Shown here one piece after another: positions 31,913 through 43,283 of a stretch of 64,000 nt of DNA. The notes under the pieces are model-generated. The model worked only from the letters and a program-made list of their open reading frames with translations. It did no database searches and was not told where the DNA came from. Made by a program: the position numbers and the translations under genes. Source of the DNA: Saccharomycopsis fibuligera x Saccharomycopsis cf. fibuligera. Lineage: Eukaryota > Ascomycota > Saccharomycetes > Ascoideales > Saccharomycopsidaceae. The first letter of the stretch is position 1. Each line of letters begins with the position of its first letter. The DNA lies in the NCBI GenBank assembly GCA_001936135.1, contig CP012820.1:1922001-1986000 (forward strand), given 5' to 3'.

Positions 31913-34139
31913 TTCTAGTAATGCCTCTTGAAATATCTTACTATTATCATCAAAAGTATCATTAAAATTATCATTATGATTATTGGTTTGCCAATTGTAA
32001 CGCAATTTTGCGCTTTGGAACCTTATCGAGGCACTGTCAAACAAAAGTCACTTGCTTCTATCTTTAAAGTTTATATTATGATTTTTTTTCTCTCTTGGTC
32101 CATTTTTTTCAACTGGGTTCTTTTCGTTCTGCTTTTTCTTTGCTGTCTTTTTTTAAAAAAAAAAAAAAAAAAAAAATTTTTTATTGTGGATGCAGTCCAT
32201 AATTTAATCATGATTACGACTTTTTTCTTTTAATTTTTTTTTTTTTTTATTTTCTATTACTTTTTTTTCTACAGTATCATTTCTCTTCTTTTGTTTCGCT
32301 GTATGTTTTTGATTGCTTTTACCTGTTTTCTGTTCGTTCTTTGTCTATATATTTCATTTTCATCAAATTGTTTTTATGACTTCTCATATGATTATTTCTT
32401 GTTTTGCCAATTTTATTTCATACTTATACTTACACTTATATTTATCTTATAATTAGATTATACTATACTCTCGCATATTGATTTCCATAGAAATAGAAAT
32501 TTAAAAACAAACGTAGTGTGGTTTATGGGTTGATCATGCGATAACGTGTTAATTAAGTACAAATAACTAGATAAGCAGCGATCACTTTTGGTTAAACAGT
32601 CAATTCCAAGGACCGTCGTTGCAAATCAATAAACAATACTTTTTAAAAGGGTAATTACAATCGTGATCCTTTGAAGGAGAAAATATTGGAGCGAGAATAA
32701 GATGACGAATTTTTGTGTTTACGTTGCAACACTGAAATTAAAATATTGAGTATAAGATATACTTTAGTCAAATCAACAAAACAAAAAATTTTATTACCTT
32801 ATTTCTCATTGACTAAATAATAGCCTTCAAATATTCTGGCCTACGCTATTCTTTGGCATCAACATAAGAGATCAGTTATGGTGCATTTTACGAACTTTGG
32901 AGTACATATACGGAGCAGAAAGAATGCAATGAAAAGGTCAAGGAAAATTGGCTATGAGTAGAAGGTAAATCTCAAATTGAGTGACGAGACAAACATTCGA
33001 TAGCCCTTTCTGCAGTATGCAGACAGTTCAAAGAAAACAAAGTTATAATACAAAAGGAGTTGATCAGCTTTGTAAGGTTCAAAGTCAAAAGTGGAAGTTA
33101 TATCATTCTACTACTAATCCCCGTTATTTTAAAGTGCCCAAGCTAGGCTATTCGAGTCATTCATTATTTATAGAAAAAATAGACAGAAAGGATATTTGTA
33201 CCTTGAATGATGTTTTCAATTTTTTCAATCTTTTGATGAAGATTTTTCATTTTTTTCATTTTTTTTTTTTTGTTTTACCAATAATACAATAGTGAATACT
33301 GCAACGATTTTGAGGTTCAATTATAGTACTAGTGTATAAATGTGTTAATCTATTGGCTATGTCTGCTTTTTATTTAGAAAAGTTTCTTTCGCTCTGCCTC
33401 CACATAAGAAATGCACTATGAATGCTACGTTTCCAATTTACATAGCATAAGTCTACACAACACATTATTATTTGATCTTTTCTTGCCCTTTCTTTCTTCT
33501 GCTTTACTTTGGCTTGTTTTCTTTTGCTCAAGTACACTTCTTAAAAAATTACTGAAATAAAGATATAATGGCGAAATTTTGGTCATGCCGATAAAAAAAA
33601 ACTGAATCTGTTCAGATAGTGCGAGCATAGGATTTTTATTTTGCCTGCTATTTTTTATAAAAACAGAAGTGCCACACCCGCTCTCCCGCAAAACAGTTTC
33701 CCAAAAAAGAAATTAAATTTATTGAGGGTGTCAAAATTCCACAACCGTACTTTAATTTCTCAGGGACCAGATGCGCATCGAGGTAGGTTCATGCGCGTAC
33801 TAGCTATAACAGTGTGTTGACGTGTGTTATGATGGAGTATTTCGTAAAAGGCAGAATAAATATAATATTAGATACTTCAAGTGGAACACATAAGCACATC
33901 AAATAGACAGGTGGGATCTCAGAAGTACAACAGTATGTCTCGCTTTTATTATAATTTTTGCAATACCTTCCGTAATGTGCTGATTAAAGTAAATATATAC
34001 ATGAGATTTGTGCGTACACTTGATAAATACTACTAAAAATATACGTATTAAAGGTTAAGTAATGTTTTTTTATTGATTGATTAATACAAATGCATTGAAT
34101 TTCTATCATCATCAACTTGCCTCCGTCAAACTTCCAAAC
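31913..34139. other. 2.2 kb gene-poor convergent gap
   Basis: This is long for a convergent gap in this window (others are about 110-1080 bp). It includes a T-run/A22/T-run junction near 32147-32182 that can fold back and T-rich stretches. Frames of 88-103 codons (32981-33292, 33425-33691) start at non-ATG codons or have no recognisable features. I see no tRNA or clear snoRNA. A non-coding transcript remains possible. Confidence 0.5.
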
Positions 34140-36842
34140 TCAATCTCCTTCTCTTTCATTCAACACCGCTTTAAAAGAAAACGGCTCATAAGCATATCCT
34201 TCCCCTTCAAAGAATTTCGACATTGCTTCAACCCAATGCAATCTCAAAGAATGTAACATTGCCGATGTACCTTCCATCAAAACCAATATACAAACCGTCA
34301 ACACGAACCACATTCCGAACAAGAAAAATGCTTTAAATACAGTTCCAACGCTTGGTTTTGATGAATCAAATGCATTAGAGATGGTCATTGTCCATAAGAC
34401 AGTGGATAACTGAGCATGAGCTAATGAGAGGGCCCAAAGTCGCAAGTAGGAAGCGGTATGGGAGACGCAGTTAAGGCAGAATTCGATGGTATGGATTACT
34501 TGGTGGATCATTATTTCCCCAAAATCGAATTCCCCATGACCACCATGGCCTCTTTCTGCGTCGCCATCATTGTTACCGTTATTGTGGGGGTCGTCAAACG
34601 AGGCCATGTCAGTGACAACTAAATCATCTTCACTGGCATTATCTTCCAAAAGAAGCACTGAGTTATGATTTTGTTGGGAATATAAATCCTTATAGCCTTC
34701 TCTAACAGCTTTATTATTCTTATGTCTTAACATCAATGGCTTGTATAGCAACAACCATGGCACACATACTAAAGCTACTAGCAAGAGTACAATTTGTACA
34801 AATGCTTGACCTCGGTATAGCTGATTATCAATGGTCCCTGGAGATAAAAACATGTTAATAAGCATGTTTAATAACCCAGGCGCTGGTTTTTCAATTTTGA
34901 TCCAATCCACCGACCATTTATAAATAATCATTATTGTCAAGTAACCAAATATACTTTGCATGAAAAGAAAACTTGGAATAAAATTACCAATTATATCAAT
35001 TGGAGATTCAAAATACTTGTAATTGACAAGTGAGAAAAAAAGCGAGTATGTCATGTGGATGAATCCCATAATTATGGAAAGCTTCATTTTGTAACTGTTT
35101 TGGAAAATCAAACCATTATCGGTACCATGCCAAGCAGGATCAAGGCCAAAAAAATAAGTGTCTGTTTGTTTAGCCTCAATTAATTCACCTTTCTTGAAAT
35201 CGTGAGGCCATTGCCAACCACTATTGAAAATCGTCAAGGATAACGAAAAGATATCATTATAACAAAACCCAGTATACATGGAAAATAGTCCCATTAACAA
35301 GATCAAATATCTTCCACCAAAGGCCATTTCTGACAAGTCGTCTTTTGCAGATTTTTCCAATTTTTTCTCATTGAATATTAAATACAATGCCACGCAAACA
35401 ACAATAAAACCATGGCCAATATCACCAAACATCAAGGCAAACATAAAGGGAAAAGTTATAACTGTTGCTAATGCCGGATTCACTTCTCTATAACTAGAAA
35501 TCCCGTAAGCATCAACAAGAGCCTGGAATGCGCTAGTGAATTTGTTTGTCTTGTAAAAAGTTGGAGGAGTCTTGTTAGTTTCCAAGACGTTTACCACTAC
35601 CGAAGTTGTGGTAGTGATATTTGCTGATGATGACGCGGTTTCCGTGATTTCACGCATGGCATTTTTCACTAATTGAATATCGTCAGTAGGTAGCCAACCT
35701 TCAGCAATTAATGATCTTCTTGAATGATCGAAATCAAACTTGTTCAATGTGGCATATATGGCTTTTTCCTTTTTGATAGTAACTCCCCAATATTCCAAAG
35801 TTTCTGCCACCAAGTTAAGTTCAACATTGAGAGTAGATCTAGTTTGATTTAAAACATGATTCACATCATCTAATTGAATGTTTATGCTGTTTAAATTTTC
35901 CTCAATCAAGCTTGGGTTAGTATCCAAGTGATAAATTTTCCCATCCAACGCCTCAAGTACTCGTTTACATTTATTTATCAAAAGCTGTCCGTGAGTATAA
36001 ATTATCACCACATCTTTGTACACGTTTTTGTTCAAATGATAATCATAAATAGGTTCATCTATGGGGGAATTGCTAATGAATAAATTACCTCTTAGCACTC
36101 TCCATAAGATTTTTTCTGCAGAATTGACTTTTTCTCTAGGCACAGTAGCCACCACAAAGTCGATATCTAAGGACACTAAAGCATTGATGTTGTTGTGGTT
36201 GCTGCTGCTTGGATCATTATTTTGGCCAAGCCCGTTTTCCAAACTTTCTTGCTCAAATAACAAGGGAGCATCATCGCTTGAAGAAATCGATAACCTTGCT
36301 TGGGCTTCTTGACGAGTATTGCGACTACCGCTGAAAAATGTGTTTCCATGTAATACCACAAATCTATTTTCGACCAAATCCACTTGTTTTTTCTTTAGCT
36401 TTTCGTATGAGGAGTCAAGTTCGGTAACTTTTTGTTCGTATTTGTTGACGGTATCAATAACCTCGTCAATATCAGCCACAGAGGGTGCGATATTTTGCAC
36501 CGAATCGCTTTCTTCATAGTTGACGATTCTTACCGGATTGTCTTGTTTTTGTATTATCGCTTTGAGGTAACGCAATTGACGCTGGACATTGTCTAGCTTT
36601 CTTATTTCCTTGACGTATGATCTCTGGAATGCGTTGATAGATTTGTTGAGATCTCGAAACTGGATGTTGCCCATTTCTCCTAGCACCGAGACAACGTTTC
36701 TTGAGAGTTCGGTGGCTAGGTAGATCTGAATGAGGGACATTTCCGCAGAGCCTGCGAAAAAAAAGGTTAGTATTGGATCATGCCGCTGTTGCTGTTAAGG
36801 CTTCGATGGATACGTACGGAATATTGCTTCTTGGGATGCCAT
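34140..36842 (-). CDS. STV1: V-ATPase V0 subunit a (Stv1/Vph1 family), two exons
   Basis: The exons are 36842-36818 and 36751-34140, giving 878 residues. Exon 1 (25 nt) encodes MASQEAIF plus one base. Splicing restores RSAEMSLIQ, matching the EAIFRSAEM start of yeast subunit a. The N-terminal half is cytosolic; the C-terminal half carries about eight membrane spans with VTFPFMFALMFGDIGHG, LLNMLINMFLSPGTID and HTASYLRLWALSLAHAQL. The proton-path Arg is residue 779 (codon at 34442-34440). Subunit a carries the proton half-channels of the V-ATPase. From memory, several segments (MTISNAF, FMQSIFGYL, the FEGEGYAYEPFSF end) are closer to Stv1 (Golgi/endosome) than Vph1 (vacuole), but the N-terminus is Vph1-like. 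Treat the paralogue name as tentative. VMA22, an assembly factor for the same V0 sector, lies 8 kb away. Confidence 0.95.
36752..36817 (-). other. intron of V-ATPase subunit a (66 nt)
   Basis: Donor GTACGT (36817-36812), consensus branch site TACTAAC (36772-36766), acceptor TTTTTTTTCGCAG ending at 36752. Splicing recovers the family's conserved N-terminus, which is strong evidence. Confidence 0.92.
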
Positions 36843-37508
36843 GGTGAGAAGTGGCAAAGGGGAACTTGGAATGCAGTGCTTGTTGTTTGGCTATTGCTTG
36901 TGAATAGAGTACTGCAGACAACCAAATCAAACGGCGCTGGGACGAGTGCACTGGAGTCAGGGTGAAGTACCTGCGTGTGAGAGAGACTGTGTGAGTGTGC
37001 GAATATGTGTGTGTGATTTGCAATAGAGTGCACTGCTGGATCAAAGATAGCGCTTGTAATAGTTGATTGTTCTAGTTAGCGGTTGTTGTTCTTGTTACAC
37101 CCAGGGCTCCATTGCTCCAAGCACTGTGTGAAGTGATTTTCGTGAGATTGACAACAGAATCGTACACGACGTCAGAATCCGCTGTTCATTCAGCAGTAGA
37201 CTGCCAACTGGCGCCGCTTACGTAACGAGGAAAAAGGGGTGTACCACAGTGCGCAGGGGGTCCAACATATGGTTGCGAGCGATGGAAGAAGAAAGTGGAG
37301 TGGGAGTAGCAAAAGTTTGAGTGCCCACTATTACTGTATCAGAGGGCTTACATATACAAGATATATACACAAGATACCGTGGTATATATAGCACAGTATC
37401 CCAGAAGGTGCTGACGCACATCGCAGCGTCAAGACAGCTACAACTTCATGCTATTCGTCAACTCGTTCATTATTCTTCTATATAGATTGCTAAGCTCACA
37501 CTTTAGCA
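36843..37508. other. promoter region of V-ATPase subunit a / BUB2 3' flank
   Basis: About 665 bp with moderately raised GC. TATATATA-type sequence lies near 37383-37390. Overlapping frames on both strands are chance. Confidence 0.5.
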
Positions 37509-38459
37509 TCACAACCCCTGGAGCATGCTCTTCACTCTAGGATCGTACATGTGCCGCACTAGTAAGTCGTAAATATTATTAGGGAGCCGCGTAACAAAAC
37601 TGATCGAAAGCTTGATTACTTCTCGGGCCCTCACTGGGGGAAAGTTTCGTAATAATGCCATTGGTGACTTTGATTCCAATAGCTGTGACCGCATTAACAC
37701 TAGTTGTGCCACCACTAGCAAAATATTCATGTGGCAGCCATACGCAAACAAAAAGTCCCATAGGACTAGCACTTCACTTAGCGGTGGAGTGCAGGTGGAA
37801 AATGTGAGCACCGAGGGAAACGCATACATCTCAGGTTTTAGTAGTTTGGAACTGAGCCAGTCGTGAAGTTTGGGGTCAATGGTCTTGAGACAAATGTCAA
37901 CTAAACTGGCTCCGGTGTAGACACCATCTAATGTCGGCGTGATGTATAACGGACAGTGTCTTGTGAGTAACGTGTAGAATAGCGAAAACGCTTCTGGCTC
38001 GCTTTTGCAAACAAAGAGAAATGGCGCAGCTAAGATGTTCATGCCCTGAACGTAGGGGGAAAGCAGTACTGACTTGCCACCATTGCTGCTGCTATTGCTT
38101 TGTTGCTGTGTCCAGGCAAAAGCTGAAAGAAGCCTCACCAAGGAATTCTCCGACACCTTTTTCCCAAAAGTTGCGTCTTTAGTCAATGTTCTAAAAGTAT
38201 CGTTGCGTATCTTGGAGTAGCACTGCGGTGGACCATTATGCACAAGCAGCAAATAGTGATCAGTACTTACAGGCTGAGCTCTAAGCAATATTGACCAAAC
38301 ATAGCAGCGATACGGGCAATGGTCGTAGCCATCAGGTATCGACAAGCCATCCACCAAGATCATGTAACGCAACTGAGACAAGCCGGGCTTGATGAGAATC
38401 TGGTTGGAGCTGACAAATTGCTCAATGGGGTCCTTCTTTCTTCCTTTTTTCTTGTCCAT
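37509..38459 (-). CDS. BUB2: BUB2, TBC-domain component of the mitotic-exit GAP
   Basis: 316 residues from the ATG at 38459-38457 (MDKKKGRKKDPIEQ); the upstream in-frame extension starts at a non-ATG codon. The TBC fold is seen from SQLRYMILVDGLS through RCYVWSILL, a SENSLVRLLSAFAWTQQQ run, YVQGMNILAAPFLF with the YxQ-type Gln, and LWDFLFAYGCHMNILLVVAQLVLMRSQ. With Bfa1, Bub2 is the GTPase-activating protein for Tem1 at spindle poles and holds mitotic exit until the spindle is positioned. Length (S. cerevisiae 306) and motif order match throughout. A Ser/Asn/Gly insertion sits near residue 150. Confidence 0.95.
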   Translation of the reverse strand: MDKKKGRKKDPIEQFVSSNQILIKPGLSQLRYMILVDGLSIPDGYDHCPYRCYVWSILLRAQPVSTDHYLLLVHNGPPQCYSKIRNDTFRTLTKDATFGKKVSENSLVRLLSAFAWTQQQSNSSSNGGKSVLLSPYVQGMNILAAPFLFVCKSEPEAFSLFYTLLTRHCPLYITPTLDGVYTGASLVDICLKTIDPKLHDWLSSKLLKPEMYAFPSVLTFSTCTPPLSEVLVLWDFLFAYGCHMNILLVVAQLVLMRSQLLESKSPMALLRNFPPVRAREVIKLSISFVTRLPNNIYDLLVRHMYDPRVKSMLQGL

Positions 38460-39013
38460 GGAGACGGTTGTAATGTGAACGATGTGAATATGATACGGGG
38501 GGTATGTGAGTATTAAGGGTGCATCGTAGGCTAAGCAGATTCTCAATAGATTGAACTCACTGTTTAATCGTTATTCTAGATATTTTCTTGTTTTTGTTTT
38601 GAACTTTTGTTTACATTATGCGTGGACCTGTGACATAACTCATAGTGCTGTATAAAGTCAATGATACTAGCAGAGGAGCGCATATTATAGCATGTCTTCG
38701 CAGTTTATAAAAAGAAAGGGAGAAAAAGAAATTAAAGAGAAGTCACCACCACGCACTCTCACCTCTATAAACATCACCGCCGCTTGCGCTAAGGCCTTCA
38801 CTGCCCCTGCCACTTTTCTTCGCTACTAGTGTTTATCTTGTCTGTGGTGTCTTCATTTCTGCTGGACTACCTGAGATTTGTATCACAGATACGTTTTCAT
38901 TAATTTCGTTCGCTTACTCTTCGTTCCCTCACCCCACAGCTCCGCCCAGCAGCGCCCTCCATCAAAAACAATCTTTCTCTCGCTCTTTCACTGACACAAC
39001 AAACCATTACAAA
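38460..39013. other. divergent promoter region, BUB2 / mannosyltransferase
   Basis: About 550 bp. Close to the mannosyltransferase ATG the sequence (38730-39010) is pyrimidine-rich (CT-rich leader). No gene is seen. Confidence 0.5.
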
Positions 39014-40495
39014 ATGAGAGCTAGCGGCTCCATCTCTAAGGCACCAAAGCACAAAAGTCGCAGTTTGAAGATTAAGACCAAGTCAAGAACTCCATTTTTT
39101 TTAAGAAGAAGAATAGTTATTCCTTTGACAATTTTAACGGGGTTGTTTTTCACTCTTTTGCATTTCAGATCAGAACCGTTATCAATTTTTAGTCCTTCAT
39201 CATTATCATCAACGGCGAAAACAACATCGCTCGACCGCAGTAGTGGGCCAGATAATCTAAAGCCGCACACTAATGACAAAGATCACAATAATAATGAAAG
39301 CCTGGATGCTAAAAAGCCTCATGGCACTTCACTTCCGGAATCATATCTGTCCGACACCGGCACCGATTATGACGAGCTAGACAGAACACTAGGATTAAAT
39401 GATGAACTTGAGTCTCTTGAAGCTAAACAAAAACTCATCAATTCGTACAATCGAGTCAATGCCACTTTCTTTTCCCTTGCGAGAAATGAAGACCTTGAAG
39501 GAATTTTAGAAGCGATAAATAGTGTTGAAGAAAGATTCAACCATAATTACCACTACGATTGGGTCTTTGCCAACGATGAAGATTTTACTACGGAATTTAT
39601 TCAACTAACTTCAGGAGCAGTCTCGGGGAACTCCATATATGCTAAGATTCCTGAAAAATATTGGGGTTATCCATCATGGATTGATCAAGATTTAGCCGCA
39701 GATGTTCGTGATCAGATGGAATCAGATGGCATAAAGTACGGCGATTCAGAATCCTACAGACACATGTGTCGGTTTAATTCCGGTTTTTTCTACAGAATAC
39801 CCGAAATGCTCAAATACAAATACTATTGGCGGGTGGAACCAGACATTCAGTTCAACTGTGACATTAATTACGATTTGTTCAAGTACATGCAAGACAACAA
39901 CAAAGTTTACGGTTTCGCCATGGCTCCCTTTGAGATTCATACCACCGTGCTCAGTCTTTGGTCAGTCGTGAAAAACTTCACCTCAGTGTATCCACAATAT
40001 GTCACTAAGGGGAACAATTTTGAACTAATGACCGATGATGACGGCGAAACTTTCAATATGTGCCATTTTTGGAGTAATTTTGAGATTGGCGATATGGATT
40101 TCTATCGTACTCAAAGATATAGTGATTTTTTCGAGTATATGGACTTATCAGGAGGTTTCTTCTACGAAAGATGGGGCGATGCACCAGTACATACCATGGC
40201 AGTCGCATTGTTTTTGAAAAGAGAACAAGTGCATTACGTGGATAATACGGGGTATTACCATAGTCCTAATGGACAGTGTCCACGGGATGCGGATATTCGC
40301 AATGAGTTGAATTGTGATTGTGATCCGAATTTTGATTTCAATTGGGCTAAAGATAGTTGCATTCCATTGTATTATGAGATTAATGGGATGCCTCGTCCAG
40401 GAGTAGTTAGCGGGATTAAAGGGTTGAAGAGCCATAAGGATGGCTCTATCAACTCGAATCCTATTGTCAGAGAAGGGTTTAGTGTTATAAATTGA
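39014..40495 (+). CDS. KRE2/MNT1-family alpha-1,2-mannosyltransferase
   Basis: 493 residues, type II Golgi membrane protein: short basic cytosolic tail, one membrane anchor at about residues 34-50 (VIPLTILTGLFFTLL), a Ser/Asp-rich stem to about 140, then the GT15 catalytic domain. Family motifs are NATFFSLARNEDLEGIL, YRHMCRFNSGFFY, YYWRVEPDIQF (EPD near 275-277, metal/donor site region) and CHFWSNFEI at 350-358. The C-terminal part carries the NGQCPRDADI and CDCDPNFDFNWAKDSC cysteines of the Ktr group. It transfers Man from GDP-Man in an alpha-1,2 linkage onto O- and N-glycans. Candida genomes have several members (MNT1-MNT5), and I cannot choose among them. The start is the ATG at 39014 (context ACAAAATG). 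Confidence 0.93.
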   Translation: MRASGSISKAPKHKSRSLKIKTKSRTPFFLRRRIVIPLTILTGLFFTLLHFRSEPLSIFSPSSLSSTAKTTSLDRSSGPDNLKPHTNDKDHNNNESLDAKKPHGTSLPESYLSDTGTDYDELDRTLGLNDELESLEAKQKLINSYNRVNATFFSLARNEDLEGILEAINSVEERFNHNYHYDWVFANDEDFTTEFIQLTSGAVSGNSIYAKIPEKYWGYPSWIDQDLAADVRDQMESDGIKYGDSESYRHMCRFNSGFFYRIPEMLKYKYYWRVEPDIQFNCDINYDLFKYMQDNNKVYGFAMAPFEIHTTVLSLWSVVKNFTSVYPQYVTKGNNFELMTDDDGETFNMCHFWSNFEIGDMDFYRTQRYSDFFEYMDLSGGFFYERWGDAPVHTMAVALFLKREQVHYVDNTGYYHSPNGQCPRDADIRNELNCDCDPNFDFNWAKDSCIPLYYEINGMPRPGVVSGIKGLKSHKDGSINSNPIVREGFSVIN

Positions 40496-40541
40496 TTGTA
40501 ATTTTTTTTTCCTTTTGGTTGAATTCTTTTTTACCTTTGGT

Positions 40542-40577
<36 letters not shown>

Positions 40578-41204
40578 TTGTTGTTGTTTGTATACTCTTG
40601 TATTTTTGTTGGAGCTGCTATTCAGAAGTAGGCTCTATGTGGTTATTATATTCTATTCTTCTCACATTTTCTACAATCAAAAAAAGTTTCTTTTTTGGTT
40701 TCTTTAAATTGACGGTTTTGCATCTATGATTTTCTATCTATTTTTTTATTTTTATTTTTTTTTATGATCACTGCTACTATGCCATATTTTACTTCAACTA
40801 TATCATCCATATACTTACATTCCCACATTATTATTGATATTACTATTATTATATTCCATGGTTGTATCTGTTTATCACTTTGCCAACGTTGATGTAGAAA
40901 GAAAATCGCCTAGTCAAGCCCCCTCAAGCCAAGTAAGGTAACGCCAAAATTCCCGATCTCGAAATCACCAAGATCCAAAAATCGCCAACATCGCGATCGA
41001 TCAATAGGTCTGCATCAATTTGCAAATCTCATCGGCGCTCACTCACTGACTGTTCGAAAGCATAGTTTGCAAAAGATAATAAGATATAACATACTCTGTT
41101 ATTTCATTCCATCATACCTTAATGCCCAAGTTCAAATTTATCAAAGGTTTTGAAAAAGACATCATCTAATAGACATATTAAGAAGGAAGGCAAAACAGTA
41201 AAAG
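40496..41204. other. intergenic region, mannosyltransferase to PFA4
   Basis: About 710 bp. It holds a T34 run 48 nt after the upstream stop, AT-rich 3' sequence, then a mixed region with repeated CGATC/GATC steps near 40960-41005, upstream of PFA4. No gene is seen. Confidence 0.5.
40543..40576. repeat. poly-T tract (34 nt)
   Basis: An uninterrupted run of 34 T starting 48 nt after the mannosyltransferase stop codon. Confidence 0.9.
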
Positions 41205-41556
41205 ATGGCGGTAACTTTACCTCATCCCGCCCTTGGGATCATTGTATGTACAGTTTTCTGTTTTCTCTTCCGGTGACGGGCTGGCTCCACTGGCTCAACT
41301 TATCTACCATGTCACTCGACAAATATACTCAAGTCATCCTTTTATTGGCCCATACATCTGCCCGTTCATCAAGAGGCACTTAAAGCAGTTATAGTAGTTT
41401 TAAGTACAACCTAGACAACTATTTGCCATATCTTATCATCATTTAGTGCTATATGATTTTACTATGTAATATAACTTAACACAAGACCTGCATTGCCTTG
41501 ACACTTTGTATTGGGTATTAAAAGCAGGTTATGCTGGGATTGCTGTTAGCGATCTG

Positions 41557-41590
<34 letters not shown>

Positions 41591-43035
41591 AGCTGAGATC
41601 ATTAAACAGATCTTTCATCAGTGACTATTAACTATGGAACTTAAACAAATATAAAACATCAAAAGAGAAACTAACCATCATGATCTAGATTCCAGTGTTC
41701 TTAATTGCCTTCATCGGCTACAATGCTCATTACTTTGTATTCCAACATTACTTTTCCACCAAGCGACAATACTTCTTCCAAGGTTGCTTAACAATGATTT
41801 GGATTTCTTACTATATTGCAATAATGAAGGATCCGGGTCGGATTCCTGATAATTTCAGTGATAACTATGGCGTCGACATAGAAAATAACAAAAGCAATAT
41901 TGGCCTAAAAAGCCACAGTCACAAGGAAATAAATAAAGAGTACGGCGGCAACCAGAATGGCCGAGCTACGACAAGCGCCAGAACGGGAGGGAGTGACAGC
42001 ATTGTCGATGGTACTGTTGAGACCAATGATGATACTAATGGTAATAAAATTACAACTATTACTGGAAACTGGAAAAGATGGTGTAAAAAATGCGAAACTT
42101 ACAAGCCAGAAAGATCTCATCATTGCAAAACATGCAAACGCTGTGTCCTCAAAATGGACCATCATTGTCCCTGGACCGCAAACTGTGTCGGATATGCCAA
42201 CATGCCACATTTCATGCGCTTTCTATTCTGGGTAGACTTCACTACTGGCTTTGTGTTTATTGAACTTTGCAAACGTGGACTATATTTATTTGATATGCGC
42301 CATCTGTCGTGGTATGCTGCCGAAGTTAATAGGGCTCAAGTTATATGGACAATGATCTTGATTCCATTAGACGGCTTCATCTTGTTGACTATCTTTCTCT
42401 TGACGGTGAAGTGTCTTGTGCACATAATTTCTGGCATGTCACAAATTGAGACCTGGGAATGGGAAAGAATTGAATCTCAGTTACGAAGTGACAAGTTTTG
42501 GGAACGAGTGGAGCACAATTATGCAATTTTGCACGGTGGTCAGTCGTTGCCAAAGTTGACCTCAATTAGATCTAAATCATACGTGCTGGACGAAGAAGAC
42601 ACTAAAGGACAGCAGACCTTTTCCATTGACGATGTGATTTTCCCTTATGATTTGGGGTTTTGGGATAATTTGGTTGACCAGTTAAATTATCCGTGGTTGT
42701 GGATATTGCCATGGAGTGGGCCGCGGGGAAATGGAGTGGTGTTTAAGAAATCTGATTTGATGGAGGAGGATCAATTGAATTTGCCGTGGCCTCCTGATGG
42801 TGGTAATCAAGTGGTGGAGGAACTTCAATTTAGTGATGGGGAGGCAACAGAAGAAAATAAGGCGGAAGTTGATGATGACGGAGAACTTGTAGTGAAGAGT
42901 AATAAGAGACAAATTAAAAGAAAAAATAGAGATCCAAGATTAGATTTACCTCGAAAAGAATGGGTGAATGACTTAGGGGAAAGACTTACTGACTATGGAG
43001 TGGACTTGGAAGTTGAAGAAGATTTGTTGGAGTAG
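41205..43035 (+). CDS. PFA4: DHHC palmitoyltransferase PFA4, two exons
   Basis: The exons are 41205-41243 and 41689-43035, giving 461 residues. Exon 1 encodes MAVTLPHPALGII; exon 2 continues IPVFLIAFIGYNAHYF. Together they match the S. cerevisiae Pfa4 start (LGIAIPTFLISFIGYGAHYF from memory). After two membrane spans and a 50-residue Asn/Gly/Thr-rich insertion comes the zinc-binding cysteine-rich domain: WCKKCETYKPERSHHCKTC then KMDHHCPWTANCVGY, with the acyl-accepting Cys in DHHC. Two more spans and a WPPDGGNQVVEE tail follow; it ends GERLTDYGVDLEVEED, as in Pfa4. Pfa4 is an ER enzyme that palmitoylates chitin synthase Chs3 and amino-acid permeases. The Asn-rich insertion makes it longer than the 378-residue S. 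cerevisiae protein. Confidence 0.94.
41244..41688 (+). other. PFA4 intron (445 nt)
   Basis: Donor GTATGT at 41244, branch-like AACTAAC at 41669-41675, acceptor ATCTAG ending at 41688. The intron contains a 28-nt A run (41557-41584). Splicing restores the conserved N-terminus. Confidence 0.9.
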
Positions 43036-43283
43036 GAGGTTTTGCTGTATTAGAGTAGAATGTTCATCATGCGATTAATTTTTGGTCTTTTATTAAATTT
43101 GTAATATTAGTAAGATTTGTTAAAATTAATGAAAGCAAATATGCATACAAATAGGTTCAAATAAAATAAAAAATTAATAAAAATAATTAAAAGAATGAAA
43201 AATTTAAAAAAATGAAAAAATTCAAAAGAAGTAATGAAATAGAAAAATGAAGAACAAGAAAACTCGTTAAGCTGGTGGTTATC

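Noticed and set aside
32690-32745. Possible C/D snoRNA (GATGACG ... CTGA)
   Set aside because: The C box does not match RTGATGA and no terminal stem or internal boxes are evident.
31928-33292. Frames of 101 and 103 codons in the convergent gap
   Set aside because: They start at TTG/GTG and encode Ile- or Phe-rich stretches coming from T-rich DNA.
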